Below are positions 31,548-41,528 of a stretch of DNA of 64,000 nt, piece by piece. Origin of the DNA: Actinomycetes bacterium (GTDB taxonomy: Bacteria; Actinomycetota; Acidimicrobiia; Acidimicrobiales; Ilumatobacteraceae); contig JANYCT010000051.1 in NCBI GenBank assembly GCA_025360105.1, positions 124,001-188,000 of the forward strand, in the 5' to 3' direction. Within the stretch, counting starts at the first letter, position 1. The number at the start of each line of letters is the position of its first letter. The position numbers and the translations under genes were made by a program. Under the pieces are notes generated by a model that was not told the origin of the DNA, ran no database searches, and saw only the letters and a program-made list of their open reading frames with translations.

Positions 31548-33893
31548 TCAGTTGGCGGCGACCAGCGCGGCATTCACGATCTGGTCGGGCAAGAGATCGA
31601 AGAGACCATAGAGATCGTGGATCGTGCCACTCTGACCGAATGCGTCGACGCCCACGGGCACGACGCGGGTGCCGAACACGCTGCCCATCCATGCGAGGGC
31701 GTGGCTCGCCGCATCGTGCACCGTGACGATGGGTAGACAGCGCTCGTGAGGCGCCAACAACGTCGCGAGGTGATGATCATCGGGCGCTGCCGCTGCAGTG
31801 CGGGAGGCATCACGAAGCCCGAGACGCCACTGCCGGTAGAGGCGATCGGGACTGGTGAGGTCGAGCACCAGCGTCGGTAGGCCCTCGGCTTCGAGCAGTG
31901 CGGCCGCGGCAAGCACCTCGGGCACCACGGGTCCGCAGGTGGCCAATACCACCTGTGCGGGTTCAGAGGGTTCGAGAAGCCGATACCCGCCAGCGAGTAC
32001 GTGGGCTCTGGCAGTGTCGGCGCCGAGTCGTTGCACGGCCGCATCGAAGGGCGCCTGATCCAGCGGGCGCGTCGAAAGGCGCAGGTACAGGCTCTCGCCG
32101 TCTGCGTCGGCCAAGCGCCTCAGACCGTCGCACAGCAACCAGTCGAGCGCAGTTGCGAACGCAGGCTCGGCGTAGGACAGACCGGGGAGTTCCAAGCCGA
32201 TCGACGGCGTGATCGACGACTGGTGCGCCCCCCCTTCGGGTGCGAGCGTGATGCCGGCGGGGGTGCCTACGACCACGAATCGCGCACCGTTGTAGAGCGC
32301 ATAGATGAAAGCGTCGAGACCGCGGCAGACGAACGGGTCGTAGACCGTGCCGATGGGCAGCAGGTGCTCGCCATGCAACTCGTGTGCGAGACCCAACGCG
32401 TGCAGCATCAAGAACAGGTTCATCTCGCTGATGCCGAGCTCGATGTGGTGTCCGGCGGGCGCTTGTCGCCACCGCAGCAGCCGACCCTCGCCGAGGTAGT
32501 CGGGCTGTTCGTCGGGATTGAACACCCCCATCTTGTTGATCCAGCCGCCGAGGTTCGTGCTCACGCTCACGTCGGGTGAGGTGGTGATCATCCGCTCGGA
32601 CACCGTGGGGATCGCGGCGAGACCGGTGAGCAGACGCCCGAAGGTCTCCTGTGTGCTCACCGGCTTCTGCGCGAATGCGCCGACAGCGTCGGGTATCGCG
32701 AGGTGGGGTCGTGGCACGAGGGGGCGGTTGTTCAACTCGCCTCCCGTGCGCCCACACAGGCGTCCCGCTGCGGTGTCGTGCGCGAACCGTTCCCACTCCG
32801 TGGCAGCCGTCAAGCCGAGTTCCTCGCGGAACGCATCGATCTGGTCACGGGTCAGCAGTGCTGCATGGTTCAGCGGATCGCCAGCCATCGCCAGCCCGAA
32901 GCCCTTCACGGTGTAGGCGAACACTGCGCTCGGACGGTCGGTCACCGCGTCACACGAGCGATAGCTCTCGACCAGCATGCGCAGGTCGTGCCCGCCGAGA
33001 TTCTGTACCAATGGCGCGACCTCGTCGTCGGTGTAGTTGTCGATGAGTCGTCGCACGGACATGTCTGCCGAACCCAGGAATCGTTCACGCAGCTCGGCTC
33101 CCCGAAATGCGAACAGCGACTGGTATTCCTCGTTCGACATCGTGTCGATGTGCGCCCGCAATGCATCCCCGCCCTGACGCCGGAAGGCTTCCTGCAGTCG
33201 GTGTCCGAATTTGGCTTCGACGACGTGCCAACCCGCGCCCTCGAAGAACTCCATCAGCTTTTTGATCTTCTGGCCGGGAATCACGCGGTCCAGGCTCTGG
33301 CGGTTGGCATCGACCACCCACATCACGTTGCCGAGGCCCTGCAGCGCTGGGTCGGCAATGGCCTCCCACACGTTTCCCTCGTCCAACTCCGCGTCGCCAG
33401 CGAGCGCAATGAACCTGGCGGGTGCGTCGGTCTGCAGCCCGAAGTGGGCTTCCACATACCGCCGAGCCGCGGCAGCGAACAGCGGTGCGACCACGCCAAG
33501 ACCCACCGAGCCGGTGGAGAAGTCGGCGACATCGGGATCCTTGGTGCGGCTGGGGTAGGCCTGCAGGCCGCCGACCTGGCGTAGACCGGTCAGGTAGCGC
33601 TGATCCAGTTCGCCGGTGAGGTATTTGATTGCGTGATACACCGGCGATGCGTGAGGCTTCACAGCCACCTTGTCGTTGCCGCTCAGGTGAGCGAACCACA
33701 GCGACGTCATGATGCTCACCATGGACGCACTCGATGCCTGATGGCCGCCTACCTTCACGGATCCGGGAGCGGCCGTTCGGTCGTGATTCGCATAGTCGAC
33801 CATCCGCACCGCCAGCCAGAGAATGCGTCGCTGCACCTGTTCGAGCGTGTCGAGATCGACCAAGGCGGGGGCGATGCGTTGCGTCGGAGTCAT
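31548..33893 (-). CDS. AceE-like homodimeric 2-oxoacid dehydrogenase E1 / transketolase-type thiamine enzyme
   Basis: A 781-residue thiamine-diphosphate enzyme. It follows the homodimeric pyruvate dehydrogenase E1 layout: HASPVYHAIKYL, STGSVGLG, the TPP/Mg motif GDAELDEGNVWEA...DANRQSLD, a pyrimidine-binding domain with IELGISEMNLF, TPAGITLAPEGGAHQSS, and a C-terminal transketolase domain. AceE is usually about 890 residues, so this is a shorter relative. No E2 or E3 gene is adjacent, so the acceptor of the acyl group is unclear. ATG 33893 is favoured over the longer frame. The RidA gene is divergent, 40 nt away. Confidence 0.8.
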   Translation of the reverse strand: MTPTQRIAPALVDLDTLEQVQRRILWLAVRMVDYANHDRTAAPGSVKVGGHQASSASMVSIMTSLWFAHLSGNDKVAVKPHASPVYHAIKYLTGELDQRYLTGLRQVGGLQAYPSRTKDPDVADFSTGSVGLGVVAPLFAAAARRYVEAHFGLQTDAPARFIALAGDAELDEGNVWEAIADPALQGLGNVMWVVDANRQSLDRVIPGQKIKKLMEFFEGAGWHVVEAKFGHRLQEAFRRQGGDALRAHIDTMSNEEYQSLFAFRGAELRERFLGSADMSVRRLIDNYTDDEVAPLVQNLGGHDLRMLVESYRSCDAVTDRPSAVFAYTVKGFGLAMAGDPLNHAALLTRDQIDAFREELGLTAATEWERFAHDTAAGRLCGRTGGELNNRPLVPRPHLAIPDAVGAFAQKPVSTQETFGRLLTGLAAIPTVSERMITTSPDVSVSTNLGGWINKMGVFNPDEQPDYLGEGRLLRWRQAPAGHHIELGISEMNLFLMLHALGLAHELHGEHLLPIGTVYDPFVCRGLDAFIYALYNGARFVVVGTPAGITLAPEGGAHQSSITPSIGLELPGLSYAEPAFATALDWLLCDGLRRLADADGESLYLRLSTRPLDQAPFDAAVQRLGADTARAHVLAGGYRLLEPSEPAQVVLATCGPVVPEVLAAAALLEAEGLPTLVLDLTSPDRLYRQWRLGLRDASRTAAAAPDDHHLATLLAPHERCLPIVTVHDAASHALAWMGSVFGTRVVPVGVDAFGQSGTIHDLYGLFDLLPDQIVNAALVAAN

Positions 33894-33933
33894 TGCTTCA
33901 CCATACGGGTGCACGATACGCGACAATCAACCC

Positions 33934-34317
33934 ATGAATATTGAGATCACTCCACCAACAATTGCCCCTCCGGCTGCACAGTACGCCCATGCGGTGTTGG
34001 TCGAGAGCCCTCAGCGAACGCTGCACATGTCGGGTGTCGTGCCTGTATCCCCCGATGGCACTGTGCCCCAGGGACTGCGCGAGCAGACCGAGGTGGTGTG
34101 GGCCAACATCGAAGCAATCCTCACCGAAGCCTCAATGACGGTGCGCGACATCGTGTCGATCACCACCTACGTGGTGAACAGCGAACCGCTCGCCGATGTC
34201 ATGGCGGTTCGTGATCGGGTTCTCGGCGGACATCGCGTAGCGAGCACCTTGGTCACGGTGCCGTCACTTGCCCGACCCGCGTGGCGATTGGAGATCGCCG
34301 TCATCGCCGCCGTCTAG
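33934..34317 (+). CDS. RidA (YjgF/UK114) family protein
   Basis: A 127-residue protein of the enamine/imine deaminase family. It shows the trimer core: [30 protein letters not shown], helix [20 protein letters not shown], and C-terminal [16 protein letters not shown]. The Arg that holds the substrate carboxylate in RidA (Arg105) would be the R of LARPAWRLE. Such proteins clear reactive 2-aminoacrylate and related imines. A GACAAT sequence lies 6 nt upstream of ATG 33934. Confidence 0.87.
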   Translation: MNIEITPPTIAPPAAQYAHAVLVESPQRTLHMSGVVPVSPDGTVPQGLREQTEVVWANIEAILTEASMTVRDIVSITTYVVNSEPLADVMAVRDRVLGGHRVASTLVTVPSLARPAWRLEIAVIAAV

Positions 34318-34378
34318 TTCGATCCCCGACTCCGGCGCCCCCGTGCGACCCAGCTAGGCGATGGCCGCCGCAGCGTCG

Positions 34379-34384
34379 TACGCT
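34379..34384 (+). promoter_or_regulatory. -10 box TACGCT of the methylmalonyl-CoA mutase gene
   Basis: TACGCT ends 7 nt before GTG 34392 and fixes that start over the track's upstream ATG. Confidence 0.55.
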
Positions 34385-34391
34385 CGTTTTC

Positions 34392-35972
34392 GTGAGCGAC
34401 GACAAACGCAACGACTCGGGTATCGAGATCAAAGCCCTGTACGACGATACCGATCTGGCGGGTTGGGATCCGAAAACGCAACTGGGCGCGCCGGGTTCGC
34501 CGCCATACACGCGGGGCGTGTACCCCACGATGTATCGCGGCAAGCTGTGGACGATGCGCCAGTACGCCGGGTTCGGCACGGCGTCGTCTACCAACGAGCG
34601 CTTCAAGTTTCTGCTGCAGGCCGGTCAGACCGGGTTGAGTTGCGCGTTCGATCTGCCCACGCAGATGGGCTACGACAGCGATCACGCGCGCGCCGAAGGC
34701 GAAGTCGGCAAGGTCGGTGTTGCCATCGACTCAATGGCCGACATGCGCATGCTGCTCGCCGACCTGCCCCTCGACAAGGTCACCACGAGCATGACCATCA
34801 ACTCCACTGGCGCAATCCTGCTGCTGATGTACGAGTTGGTGGCCGAGGAGCAGGGAGTCCCCGCCACCGCCATCAGCGGCACCATTCAGAACGATCTGCT
34901 CAAGGAATACATCGCCCGCGGCACGTACATCTATCCGCCCAAGCCGAGCATGCGCGTGATCACCGACATCTTCGCCTATTGCAGTCAGCACGTGCCGCGC
35001 TGGAATACCATCTCGATCAGCGGCTACCACATCCGCGAAGCCGGCTCGACGGCTGTGCAGGAGATCGCTTTCACCATCGCCAACGGCATTGCCTATGTCG
35101 AGGCAGCCATCGCTGCCGGTCTCGACATCGATGATTTTGCGCCTCGGCTCAGCTTCTTCTGGAATGCGCACAACAACTTCTTCGAAGAGGTCGCCAAGTT
35201 CCGTGCTTCGCGCCGTATCTGGTTCAAGCTAATGACCGAGCGTTTCGGTGCAACGAAGGAAGCGTCGAAGCTGCTTCGTTTTCATACCCAGACCGGCGGC
35301 TCGACCCTCACTGCCCAGCAACCCGAGACCAACATCGTTCGCGTGGCCGTGCAGTCGATGGCGGCGGTGATGGGCGGCACGCAGAGCCTGCACACCAACG
35401 GCTACGACGAGGCGCTCAGCCTGCCTACCGAGCGCGCCGCACGTATCGCGCTGCGTACGCAGCAGATCATCGGCTACGAAAGTGGCATCGTCGACACGCC
35501 CGATCCGCTCGCTGGTAGCTACTTCGTCGAGACCCTCACCGATGAGGTCGAGCGTCTGGCGTGGGAGTACATACAGCGCATCGATGACATGGGCGGCGCG
35601 GTGGAAGCCATCGAGGCCGGATTCCAAATGGACGAGATCGAACAGGCCGCCTACGAGTACGCGAAGTCCATCGACGACGACGAACGAGTCATCGTCGGCG
35701 TCAACAAGTTCACGCTCGACAACGAACCCGAGCCGGATGTGTTCCCGGTGGATCCCTTGCTCGAAGGCGGCCAGAAGCAACGCCTCGCCGAGTACAAGGC
35801 CAACCGCGATCACGCTGCTGTCGCTGCCCGGCTCGACGACCTTCGTGCCGCAGCACGTGGCACCGACAACGTGATGTACCCGATCAAGGAAGCGTTGCGC
35901 GCCGATGCCACCCTCGGCGAGATCAGTGATGCCTTGCGTGATATTTTCGGCATCTACCATCCCGGCCGCTGA
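34392..35972 (+). CDS. Methylmalonyl-CoA mutase family, large (catalytic) subunit without B12 domain
   Basis: A 526-residue TIM-barrel subunit of a two-protein acyl-CoA mutase. Landmarks: [90 protein letters not shown]. The residues that read substrate in true methylmalonyl-CoA mutases (Tyr of TMY and Arg of PSMR) are retained, so methylmalonyl-CoA rather than isobutyryl-CoA is the likelier substrate. The cobalamin-binding domain is absent and must be supplied by a small subunit encoded elsewhere. GTG 34392 is set by the TACGCT box. Confidence 0.9.
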   Translation: MSDDKRNDSGIEIKALYDDTDLAGWDPKTQLGAPGSPPYTRGVYPTMYRGKLWTMRQYAGFGTASSTNERFKFLLQAGQTGLSCAFDLPTQMGYDSDHARAEGEVGKVGVAIDSMADMRMLLADLPLDKVTTSMTINSTGAILLLMYELVAEEQGVPATAISGTIQNDLLKEYIARGTYIYPPKPSMRVITDIFAYCSQHVPRWNTISISGYHIREAGSTAVQEIAFTIANGIAYVEAAIAAGLDIDDFAPRLSFFWNAHNNFFEEVAKFRASRRIWFKLMTERFGATKEASKLLRFHTQTGGSTLTAQQPETNIVRVAVQSMAAVMGGTQSLHTNGYDEALSLPTERAARIALRTQQIIGYESGIVDTPDPLAGSYFVETLTDEVERLAWEYIQRIDDMGGAVEAIEAGFQMDEIEQAAYEYAKSIDDDERVIVGVNKFTLDNEPEPDVFPVDPLLEGGQKQRLAEYKANRDHAAVAARLDDLRAAARGTDNVMYPIKEALRADATLGEISDALRDIFGIYHPGR

Positions 35973-36036
35973 GCGGCGGCGCCGGTGGTTCGCGGGGCGA
36001 TGTAGCGTCGCCCAACCACAATCGATCGGAGGTCTG

Positions 36037-36695
36037 ATGCGGCAATCGTCTGTGCTGTTCGGTGCCGCGCTCGTGTTCGTTGCGACCCTGGCGGGTGGCT
36101 GTTCGTCGAGCGGGTCTCAGGCGGACCTGCCGGCGACCTTCGTGTTCTAGGTGACCACGACTTCGGCTGCTGTAGACACAACGGCTGCTGTGGACACAAC
36201 GGCCGCGGCGACCACGACGATCGCCGTCACCACCACAACGGCGGCACCCACGCTTGAACAGCGGATCTTGGCCAGCATGGAGGGCGCGCAGCTCGATACC
36301 ATTGGGCTACGCTGGTCCCGATTGTGACCACGATGTTCCTGCACCATGGCACGTGCACGGCCGAACTCCTCTGGGAGACCCAGGACACCTGGTGCCTCGC
36401 AAAGACGTACAGGTTGTCGATCACCGATGCGAAGAGTGAGACGAATTTCAACCTTCACGACGACGTCGTCGACGTCAACAGCGCGTGCAATGACCCCGGT
36501 GATCCCGGCGGGCCCGTGCTCGTATTCAACGTCACGGCGGCTCGCCAGACAGACGGCCCAACCGTGTATGACGGCACCTATACCGTGCCCTTGGTGGTGC
36601 CGGCCACGCGAACCGTGTGCAGCGCGCAATGGGATGTCGTCGATCCGTGCGGCTACAAGCTCGCCGGCGTCGGACCGCTGACGCCGACAGGTTAG
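36037..36695 (+). pseudogene. Disrupted lipoprotein gene (amber stop and frameshift)
   Basis: ATG 36037, with GGAGG just upstream, begins a lipoprotein signal ending LAGGCSSSGS. The frame stops at TAG 36148-36150, then continues in the same frame with a Thr/Ala linker (VTTTSAAVDTTAA...) and about 25 further residues to TGA 36325-36327. A different frame then carries the rest (TTMFLHHGTCTAELLWETQ...CSAQWDVVDPCGYKLAGVGPLTPTG) to 36695. Joined, these make a plausible secreted domain of about 130 residues with four or more Cys. So one in-frame amber codon and one frameshift near 36300-36310 break a gene of about 218 codons. Assembly error could also explain it. Confidence 0.65.
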
Positions 36696-36785
36696 CGACG
36701 CCATCGTCGGGGCCGTCGCCGCTACGATTCGGCGGGCTTCGACCTGCCGTCGTCCTTGTGAACCCCTCTGATATTGGAGAATTTC

Positions 36786-37433
36786 GTGGTCCTACATCGA
36801 CCGTTCTTGCTGATCGCCGGGGTCGCGTGCTTGCAACTCGCACTCGGCGCTTGCTCCGGTAACACGAGCACGGCGCCACCGGAATCGGCCCGCGCCGAGC
36901 CATCGCGCACCAGCGGTGCGCCGGCGAACAGCGTGGCAGCAACGGCCGATCCGCTGGAGGCGTTGATGATCACCTCGGTTCCTGCGGGCTATTCACGCGA
37001 GCCTGACGACGTCGGCGACACGGGTGCATCCGATCTGGCCAAGGCCGTCAGCGATGATGGTCGCACCGACGCCAAGGCAAGCCTCATCAACGCCGGTTTC
37101 GTTCGTGGGTACCAGCGTTTGTGGCAAAGCGATTCCCAGCACCAGATCGTAGTGTTCATCTACCAGTTCAAGACCGCCGAGGGTGCTGTCTCGTTCAACA
37201 CCGATGGCCTCAACCGCATCCGCTCGGACTCCACGATCCAGTCAAAGCCGTTCCCGATCACCGGCATCCCCGATGCCGTTGGGCTCAGCGCCTCCGGCAC
37301 CACCTACAGCGGCGCAGCGGCGTTCTTCACCAAGGGTGTGTACATGGTGCAGATCCACATCGTCGATCCATCGGTCGCGTCGTCCGAGAAGGTCGCGCAG
37401 CAGATCGCAGCCGGCCAATTCGCCCGCCTCTGA
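36786..37433 (+). CDS. Putative lipoprotein
   Basis: A 215-residue protein with a lipoprotein signal (VVLHRPFLLIAGVACLQLALGAC, lipobox LGAC). The mature part (from about residue 22) is a soluble alpha/beta domain without a match I know. It contains YSREPDDVGDTGASDLAKAV, QHQIVVFIYQFKTAEGAVSF and a C-terminal block, and looks like a periplasmic/extracytoplasmic binding protein. GTG 36786 is chosen: GGAG sits 6 nt upstream and it gives a clean signal peptide; the TTG at 36774 is upstream. The preceding disrupted gene is also a lipoprotein on this strand. Confidence 0.8.
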   Translation: MVLHRPFLLIAGVACLQLALGACSGNTSTAPPESARAEPSRTSGAPANSVAATADPLEALMITSVPAGYSREPDDVGDTGASDLAKAVSDDGRTDAKASLINAGFVRGYQRLWQSDSQHQIVVFIYQFKTAEGAVSFNTDGLNRIRSDSTIQSKPFPITGIPDAVGLSASGTTYSGAAAFFTKGVYMVQIHIVDPSVASSEKVAQQIAAGQFARL

Positions 37434-37453
37434 CCCACCCCATCAGGTCGTTT

Positions 37454-37567
37454 GGGCGCGCTTCGCGCCAGGTGTTGGCGCGCTCCGCGCCCGAACGGTC
37501 GGGTCGCTGGTTTGTTGGGCGCGCTTCGCGCCAGGTGTTGGCGCGCTGCGCGCCCGAACGGTCGGGT
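37454..37567. repeat. Two 51-nt copies of a double-hairpin repeat
   Basis: Copy 1 is 37454-37504, copy 2 is 37517-37567, differing at one base and separated by 12 nt. Each copy holds two GC-rich hairpins, GGCGCG-CTT-CGCGCC and GGCGCG-CT(C/G)-CGCGCC, then GAACGGTCGGGT. It fills the gap between the lipoprotein gene and the convergent dapD gene, where it could terminate transcription from both sides. The arrangement is like REP/BIME elements. Confidence 0.85.
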
Positions 37568-37572
37568 GAGCG

Positions 37573-38493
37573 TTAGTTCTTGTGGAGTTCGTGGTTGAGT
37601 CCGTCCCACTTCACGGAACGGGGAATGGCCTCGACGGCGCCGGTCTGGCTGTTGCGGCGGTACAGCAGTCCACCTGCACCGCTGAGCTGACGCGCCTTCA
37701 CGATCTCGCCGTCGGGCAGTTTCACCAGCGTGCCGGCCGTGACGTAGAGGCCAGCCTCCACGACGCATTCGTCACCTAGGCTGATGCCTATGCCGGCTTC
37801 AGCACCGAGCAGACATCGCTCGCCGATGGAGACCACCTCGGTTCCGCCGCCCGACAATGTGCCGATGATCGAAGCGCCACCGCCGATGTCGCTGCCGTTG
37901 CCCACGACTACTCCGGCCGAGATGCGTCCCTCGACCATCGAGGTTCCCAGTGTGCCGGCATTGAAGTTGACGAAGCCCTCGTGCATCACGGTGGTTCCCT
38001 CGGCCAGATGGGCGCCCAGACGGACACGGTCGGCGTCGGCGATGCGCACACCCGATGGCACCACGTAGTCGGTCATGCGCGGGAACTTGTCGATGCCGTG
38101 TACGGTCAAGAACTGCCCGGCCGAGCGGACGCGGACGCGGACATCGTCGATGGTGGCAATCGCGCACGGACCGAGGTTCGTCCATGCCACGTTGGTGAGG
38201 AGCCCGAACGCGCCGTCGAGGTTGATGGTGCGCGGCTTCATCAGCCGGTGGGAAAGAAGATGCAAACGCAAGTACACGTCGGACGCGGTGGTAGGCGCTG
38301 CCTCGGTGTCGATCGCGATGTCGACACCAACGGTCTCGACATCGCGAATCGCGTCCTTGCGGAACATCGCTGCGGGGTCGTCGGCGATGCCGGGGTTCGG
38401 TGCCTGACCGAAGCCCAGATGGCGATACCAGGTATCGAGTGTTGAACCGTCGGAGGCGATGGTCGCGATGCCGCGACCCCATGCGTGTGTCAT
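37573..38493 (-). CDS. dapD: 2,3,4,5-tetrahydropyridine-2,6-dicarboxylate N-succinyltransferase
   Basis: A 306-residue acyltransferase of the lysine/diaminopimelate pathway. The N-terminal domain is followed by a left-handed beta-helix of hexapeptide repeats ([75 protein letters not shown]) as in actinobacterial DapD, which succinylates tetrahydrodipicolinate. ATG 38493 lies 1 nt after the lysS stop, so both are one operon, coupling lysine supply with its tRNA charging. Confidence 0.93.
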   Translation of the reverse strand: MTHAWGRGIATIASDGSTLDTWYRHLGFGQAPNPGIADDPAAMFRKDAIRDVETVGVDIAIDTEAAPTTASDVYLRLHLLSHRLMKPRTINLDGAFGLLTNVAWTNLGPCAIATIDDVRVRVRSAGQFLTVHGIDKFPRMTDYVVPSGVRIADADRVRLGAHLAEGTTVMHEGFVNFNAGTLGTSMVEGRISAGVVVGNGSDIGGGASIIGTLSGGGTEVVSIGERCLLGAEAGIGISLGDECVVEAGLYVTAGTLVKLPDGEIVKARQLSGAGGLLYRRNSQTGAVEAIPRSVKWDGLNHELHKN

Positions 38494-38494
38494 G

Positions 38495-40024
38495 TCAGAA
38501 AACCTCGGGTCGAAGCGTGGGGAACAGGATGACTTCCTTGATCGAATGCACGCCGCTGAGCAGCATGATGACGCGGTCCATGCCCACTCCCAGCCCGCCA
38601 GTGGGTGGCAGGCCGTACTCGAGTGCGCGGATGTAGTCCTCGTCGACGCCGGTTGCCTCGTCGTCGCCGGCGTCCTTGGCCAGTTGCTCGTCTTCGAAGC
38701 GCAGGCGCTGTTCAACGGGATCGTTCAGCTCGGAATAGCCATTGGCCAATTCGCGTCGGCCGACGAACAACTCGAAGCGTTCGGTGAGGTAGGCGTCGTT
38801 GCGATCAGCGCGCGCGAGCGGGCTGATCTCGACCGGATGTCCGGTGACGAAGGTAGGTTGCACCAGCTTGTGCTCGGCAGTTGCCTCGAACAGTTCTTCG
38901 ATGATCTTGCCGGTGCCCCAGCGCGGCGCACACGTGACGCCGTGCTCTGCGGCGAGCGAACGCAATTGGTCGAGCGGTTGCGATGGATGCACCGCGACTC
39001 CGATCGCTTCTTCGACGAGGTCGATCATGCGTGCCTGACGCCACGGTTCAGCGAGGTCGACCTCCTCGCCATCGATGGTGACGATGGTCGTACCGATGGC
39101 ATCGCGGGCTGCAGTAACGATCAGTTCCTCGGTGAGCGCAATCACGTCACTGCAGTCAGCGAAGGCCTGATACGACTCCATCATTGTGAACTCCGGGTTG
39201 TGCCGGGTGCTGATGCCCTCGTTACGGAAGACCCGCCCGATTTCGAAGACGCGCTCCATACCGCCCACGATGAGCCGCTTCAGGTGCAGCTCGAGCGCGA
39301 TGCGCAAGTACAGCGTCATGTCGAGCGTGTTGTGATGGGTCACGAACGGGCGCGCATGCGCACCACCGGCCTCCACGTGCAGCATCGGTGTCTCGACCTC
39401 GATGTAGCCGTGCCCGTGCAACGTGCGACGGAAGCTCGCAATGACCTCGTGGCGAACCTGAAAGGCTCGCCGTGCCTCTTCGTTCACGATGAGGTCGGCA
39501 TAGCGCTGGCGGTAGCGGGTGTCGGTGTCGGTGAGGCCCTTCCACTTGTCGGGCATCGGACGGATGGCCTTCGAAAGCAACCGCAGCCGTTGCACTTTCA
39601 CACTGAGTTCGCCCTTGCGGGTCGCCATCACGATGCCCTCGACGCCCACCCAATCGCCGAGATCCAAGTCGGCGACGAGCCCGAACGCATCGTCGCCAAC
39701 GACGGCTTTGGAGATGAACAACTGGATCTCGTCGGTGCGGTCGCGCAGTGTAGCGAAGATGAGTTTGCCCTGTTCGCGCTTGAGCATCATCCGTCCGGCA
39801 ACCGCCACGTGCGCGTCGGTTTCGGTACCCGCCTCGATCGAACCGTGTGCAGCCCGAACCTCGCCAAGTGTGTGCGACCGATCGAACCGATAGGGATATG
39901 GCTCTTCACCACCCGCGCGCAGGGTATCGAGCTTGGCGAGACGCTTTGCCTTCTCGGCCGCCAGCCCACTACCGCTGAGCAGGTCGGATTCGGGTTCGAG
40001 GGAGGCGTCGGGTTCGTCGGTCAC
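38495..40024 (-). CDS. lysS: Lysyl-tRNA synthetase, class II
   Basis: A 509-residue class IIb synthetase. An N-terminal OB-fold domain ([18 protein letters not shown]) is followed by the catalytic domain with motif 2 [20 protein letters not shown] and motif 3 [13 protein letters not shown]. It attaches lysine to tRNA-Lys. GTG 40024 begins a conserved-length N-terminus and is preceded by TACGGT at 9 nt; the long upstream track frame is ignored. dapD follows 1 nt after the stop. Confidence 0.95.
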   Translation of the reverse strand: MTDEPDASLEPESDLLSGSGLAAEKAKRLAKLDTLRAGGEEPYPYRFDRSHTLGEVRAAHGSIEAGTETDAHVAVAGRMMLKREQGKLIFATLRDRTDEIQLFISKAVVGDDAFGLVADLDLGDWVGVEGIVMATRKGELSVKVQRLRLLSKAIRPMPDKWKGLTDTDTRYRQRYADLIVNEEARRAFQVRHEVIASFRRTLHGHGYIEVETPMLHVEAGGAHARPFVTHHNTLDMTLYLRIALELHLKRLIVGGMERVFEIGRVFRNEGISTRHNPEFTMMESYQAFADCSDVIALTEELIVTAARDAIGTTIVTIDGEEVDLAEPWRQARMIDLVEEAIGVAVHPSQPLDQLRSLAAEHGVTCAPRWGTGKIIEELFEATAEHKLVQPTFVTGHPVEISPLARADRNDAYLTERFELFVGRRELANGYSELNDPVEQRLRFEDEQLAKDAGDDEATGVDEDYIRALEYGLPPTGGLGVGMDRVIMLLSGVHSIKEVILFPTLRPEVF

Positions 40025-40033
40025 AGAGGTTCC

Positions 40034-40039
40034 ACCGTA
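40034..40039 (-). promoter_or_regulatory. -10 box TACGGT of the lysS-dapD operon
   Basis: TACGGT on the minus strand ends 9 nt before GTG 40024, in the intergenic space facing the divergent M15 peptidase gene. Confidence 0.5.
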
Positions 40040-40101
40040 TCTGGTCAGGCCCGGCGAATGCGTGCCAATTCCGCCGCTGCGACCTGGGGCAGGGTGTGCC
40101 G

Positions 40102-40107
40102 TAGGAT
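40102..40107 (+). promoter_or_regulatory. -10 box TAGGAT of the M15 peptidase gene
   Basis: TAGGAT ends 8 nt before ATG 40116. The lysS box lies 60 nt away on the other strand, so the two promoters are back to back. Confidence 0.5.
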
Positions 40108-40115
40108 CGTCACCA

Positions 40116-41459
40116 ATGAGACGAGTCGCGGGAGTCCTTGTCGTCGCTCTGGTTTCCGCCACGGCGTTGTCCTCCACGCAGGCCAGTGCTCCGATCCCGA
40201 GCATCTCGTCACCGGTTTCCGGTTCGGCGCTCGCGCAATCTCTGATCGCACCTACCGACGTCGTCTCGATCTTCCAGACGAGCGTGTTGTCGCTCGACGT
40301 GTACGCGCGAACCATCGCGGCTGTTGCCTTCTCTGGGGGCGCGTGGGCATTGTCACGCGGTGCGAGTGTGCCGATGGATCGCGTGATGCGGGGTGCGGCC
40401 GTGGTGCAGCAGCCTGAGATCTCCGGCTACCACTTTCCGATGGGCGTCACGGTGCTCCCCACATCGGCCGTTGCGCCATTGATGGGTCGCAACGTCGCAG
40501 CCGTGCTTGCGACAGGTCAGCTCGTCATGGGCGCGACGACGGCGCAACTGCGCGGCGCGCAGGTGGGCGACACCCTCGACATCGAATCCTCGAGTGGGTC
40601 GACGGTCACCTTCGCGATCGGCATGATCGCCGACGACGCGCTGATCGGTGGCACGGAGTTGCTCATCTCTCCAGACGGTGGCGATCTGCTCGGCATCGCC
40701 AACGTGACGAGCGTTGTGATCTGGGGCTTTCCGTCGCGAAGCGGCCTTGATGCAGCCCTGGGCGGCCAAGGGCTGACAGCTCGAACCGACACGCGCATTC
40801 GACGCAGCTGGGATGCCTTCGACCCAGATCAGACTCTCAGCATGGCCAAGACAAAGGCATTGCTGGGGGAGTTTGCCTACAAGGTGCGCTCGAACGGCGT
40901 CGAAGCAGATGTGACCCCCACCTGGGAGAACACCTATATCCCCCCAAGCCGCGAGCTGTATCCCACTGGCATTCGGGCGCGCTGTAACGCCACCGTGAAG
41001 GCCGATCTTCGCGCCGCGCTGCAGGAGGTCGTCGACTCCGGTCTGTCCGCAGCGATCGACACCGTCAACGCCAACACCGATGGCGGCTGCTACTACCCGC
41101 GGTTCAATCGCGTCAGCGGCAACCTCGGGTATCTCTCGCGACACTCCTGGGGTCAACCGCTCGACACGAACACCGCTACCAACGCAGAGGGCTCGGTGCC
41201 GCAGATGGACTGCGCCGTCGTGCGCATTTTCCGCAAGCACAACTATGCCTGGGGCGGCAACTTCCTCACCTCCGATGGCATGCACTTCGAATGGGTCGGC
41301 CAGCGGCGCGATCAGTATCAATATCCCTCGCGATACTGCCCCAACCTGCCCGCCGCGCTGGGCACCAACACTGTTAGTGGCAGCGCCGTCGTGGCGTCGG
41401 TCGACATGACCGTTCGCGCCACGCTGTTCAATAACGATGGTTGGGGCGTGAACGACTGA
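40116..41459 (+). CDS. Secreted M15 family peptidase (D-Ala-D-Ala carboxypeptidase type)
   Basis: A 447-residue exported protein. The signal peptide (residues 1-24) ends around TQASA. A domain of about 220 residues of unknown function precedes the M15 metallopeptidase core near the C-terminus, with the zinc-binding pattern LSRHSWGQPLDTNT (His and Asp) and DGMHFEWV (His). M15_4-type enzymes cut D-Ala or L-Ala-D-Glu bonds in peptidoglycan. The catalytic Glu equivalent would be the E of HFEW. It likely trims the wall. Leaderless start at 40116. Confidence 0.87.
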   Translation: MRRVAGVLVVALVSATALSSTQASAPIPSISSPVSGSALAQSLIAPTDVVSIFQTSVLSLDVYARTIAAVAFSGGAWALSRGASVPMDRVMRGAAVVQQPEISGYHFPMGVTVLPTSAVAPLMGRNVAAVLATGQLVMGATTAQLRGAQVGDTLDIESSSGSTVTFAIGMIADDALIGGTELLISPDGGDLLGIANVTSVVIWGFPSRSGLDAALGGQGLTARTDTRIRRSWDAFDPDQTLSMAKTKALLGEFAYKVRSNGVEADVTPTWENTYIPPSRELYPTGIRARCNATVKADLRAALQEVVDSGLSAAIDTVNANTDGGCYYPRFNRVSGNLGYLSRHSWGQPLDTNTATNAEGSVPQMDCAVVRIFRKHNYAWGGNFLTSDGMHFEWVGQRRDQYQYPSRYCPNLPAALGTNTVSGSAVVASVDMTVRATLFNNDGWGVND

Positions 41460-41514
41460 CCGACGTGCTGGGTCGAACGCTGCCAGATTGTCGGGCAACA
41501 ATTTCTTTGGCAGG

Positions 41515-41520
41515 TAGCCT
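41515..41520 (+). promoter_or_regulatory. -10 box TAGCCT of the flavoprotein reductase gene
   Basis: TAGCCT ends 8 nt before GTG 41529. Confidence 0.5.
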
Positions 41521-41528
41521 CAATCACT

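Noticed and set aside
30255-31736. 493-codon plus-strand frame
   Set aside because: It crosses the end of the membrane protein gene and the antisense of the aldolase gene. No family signal.
37454-37567. CRISPR array
   Set aside because: Only two units with a 12-nt spacer; the units are double hairpins and no cas genes are present.
38459-40417. 652-codon plus-strand frame
   Set aside because: Shadow of lysS and the end of dapD; the minus strand has clear synthetase motifs.
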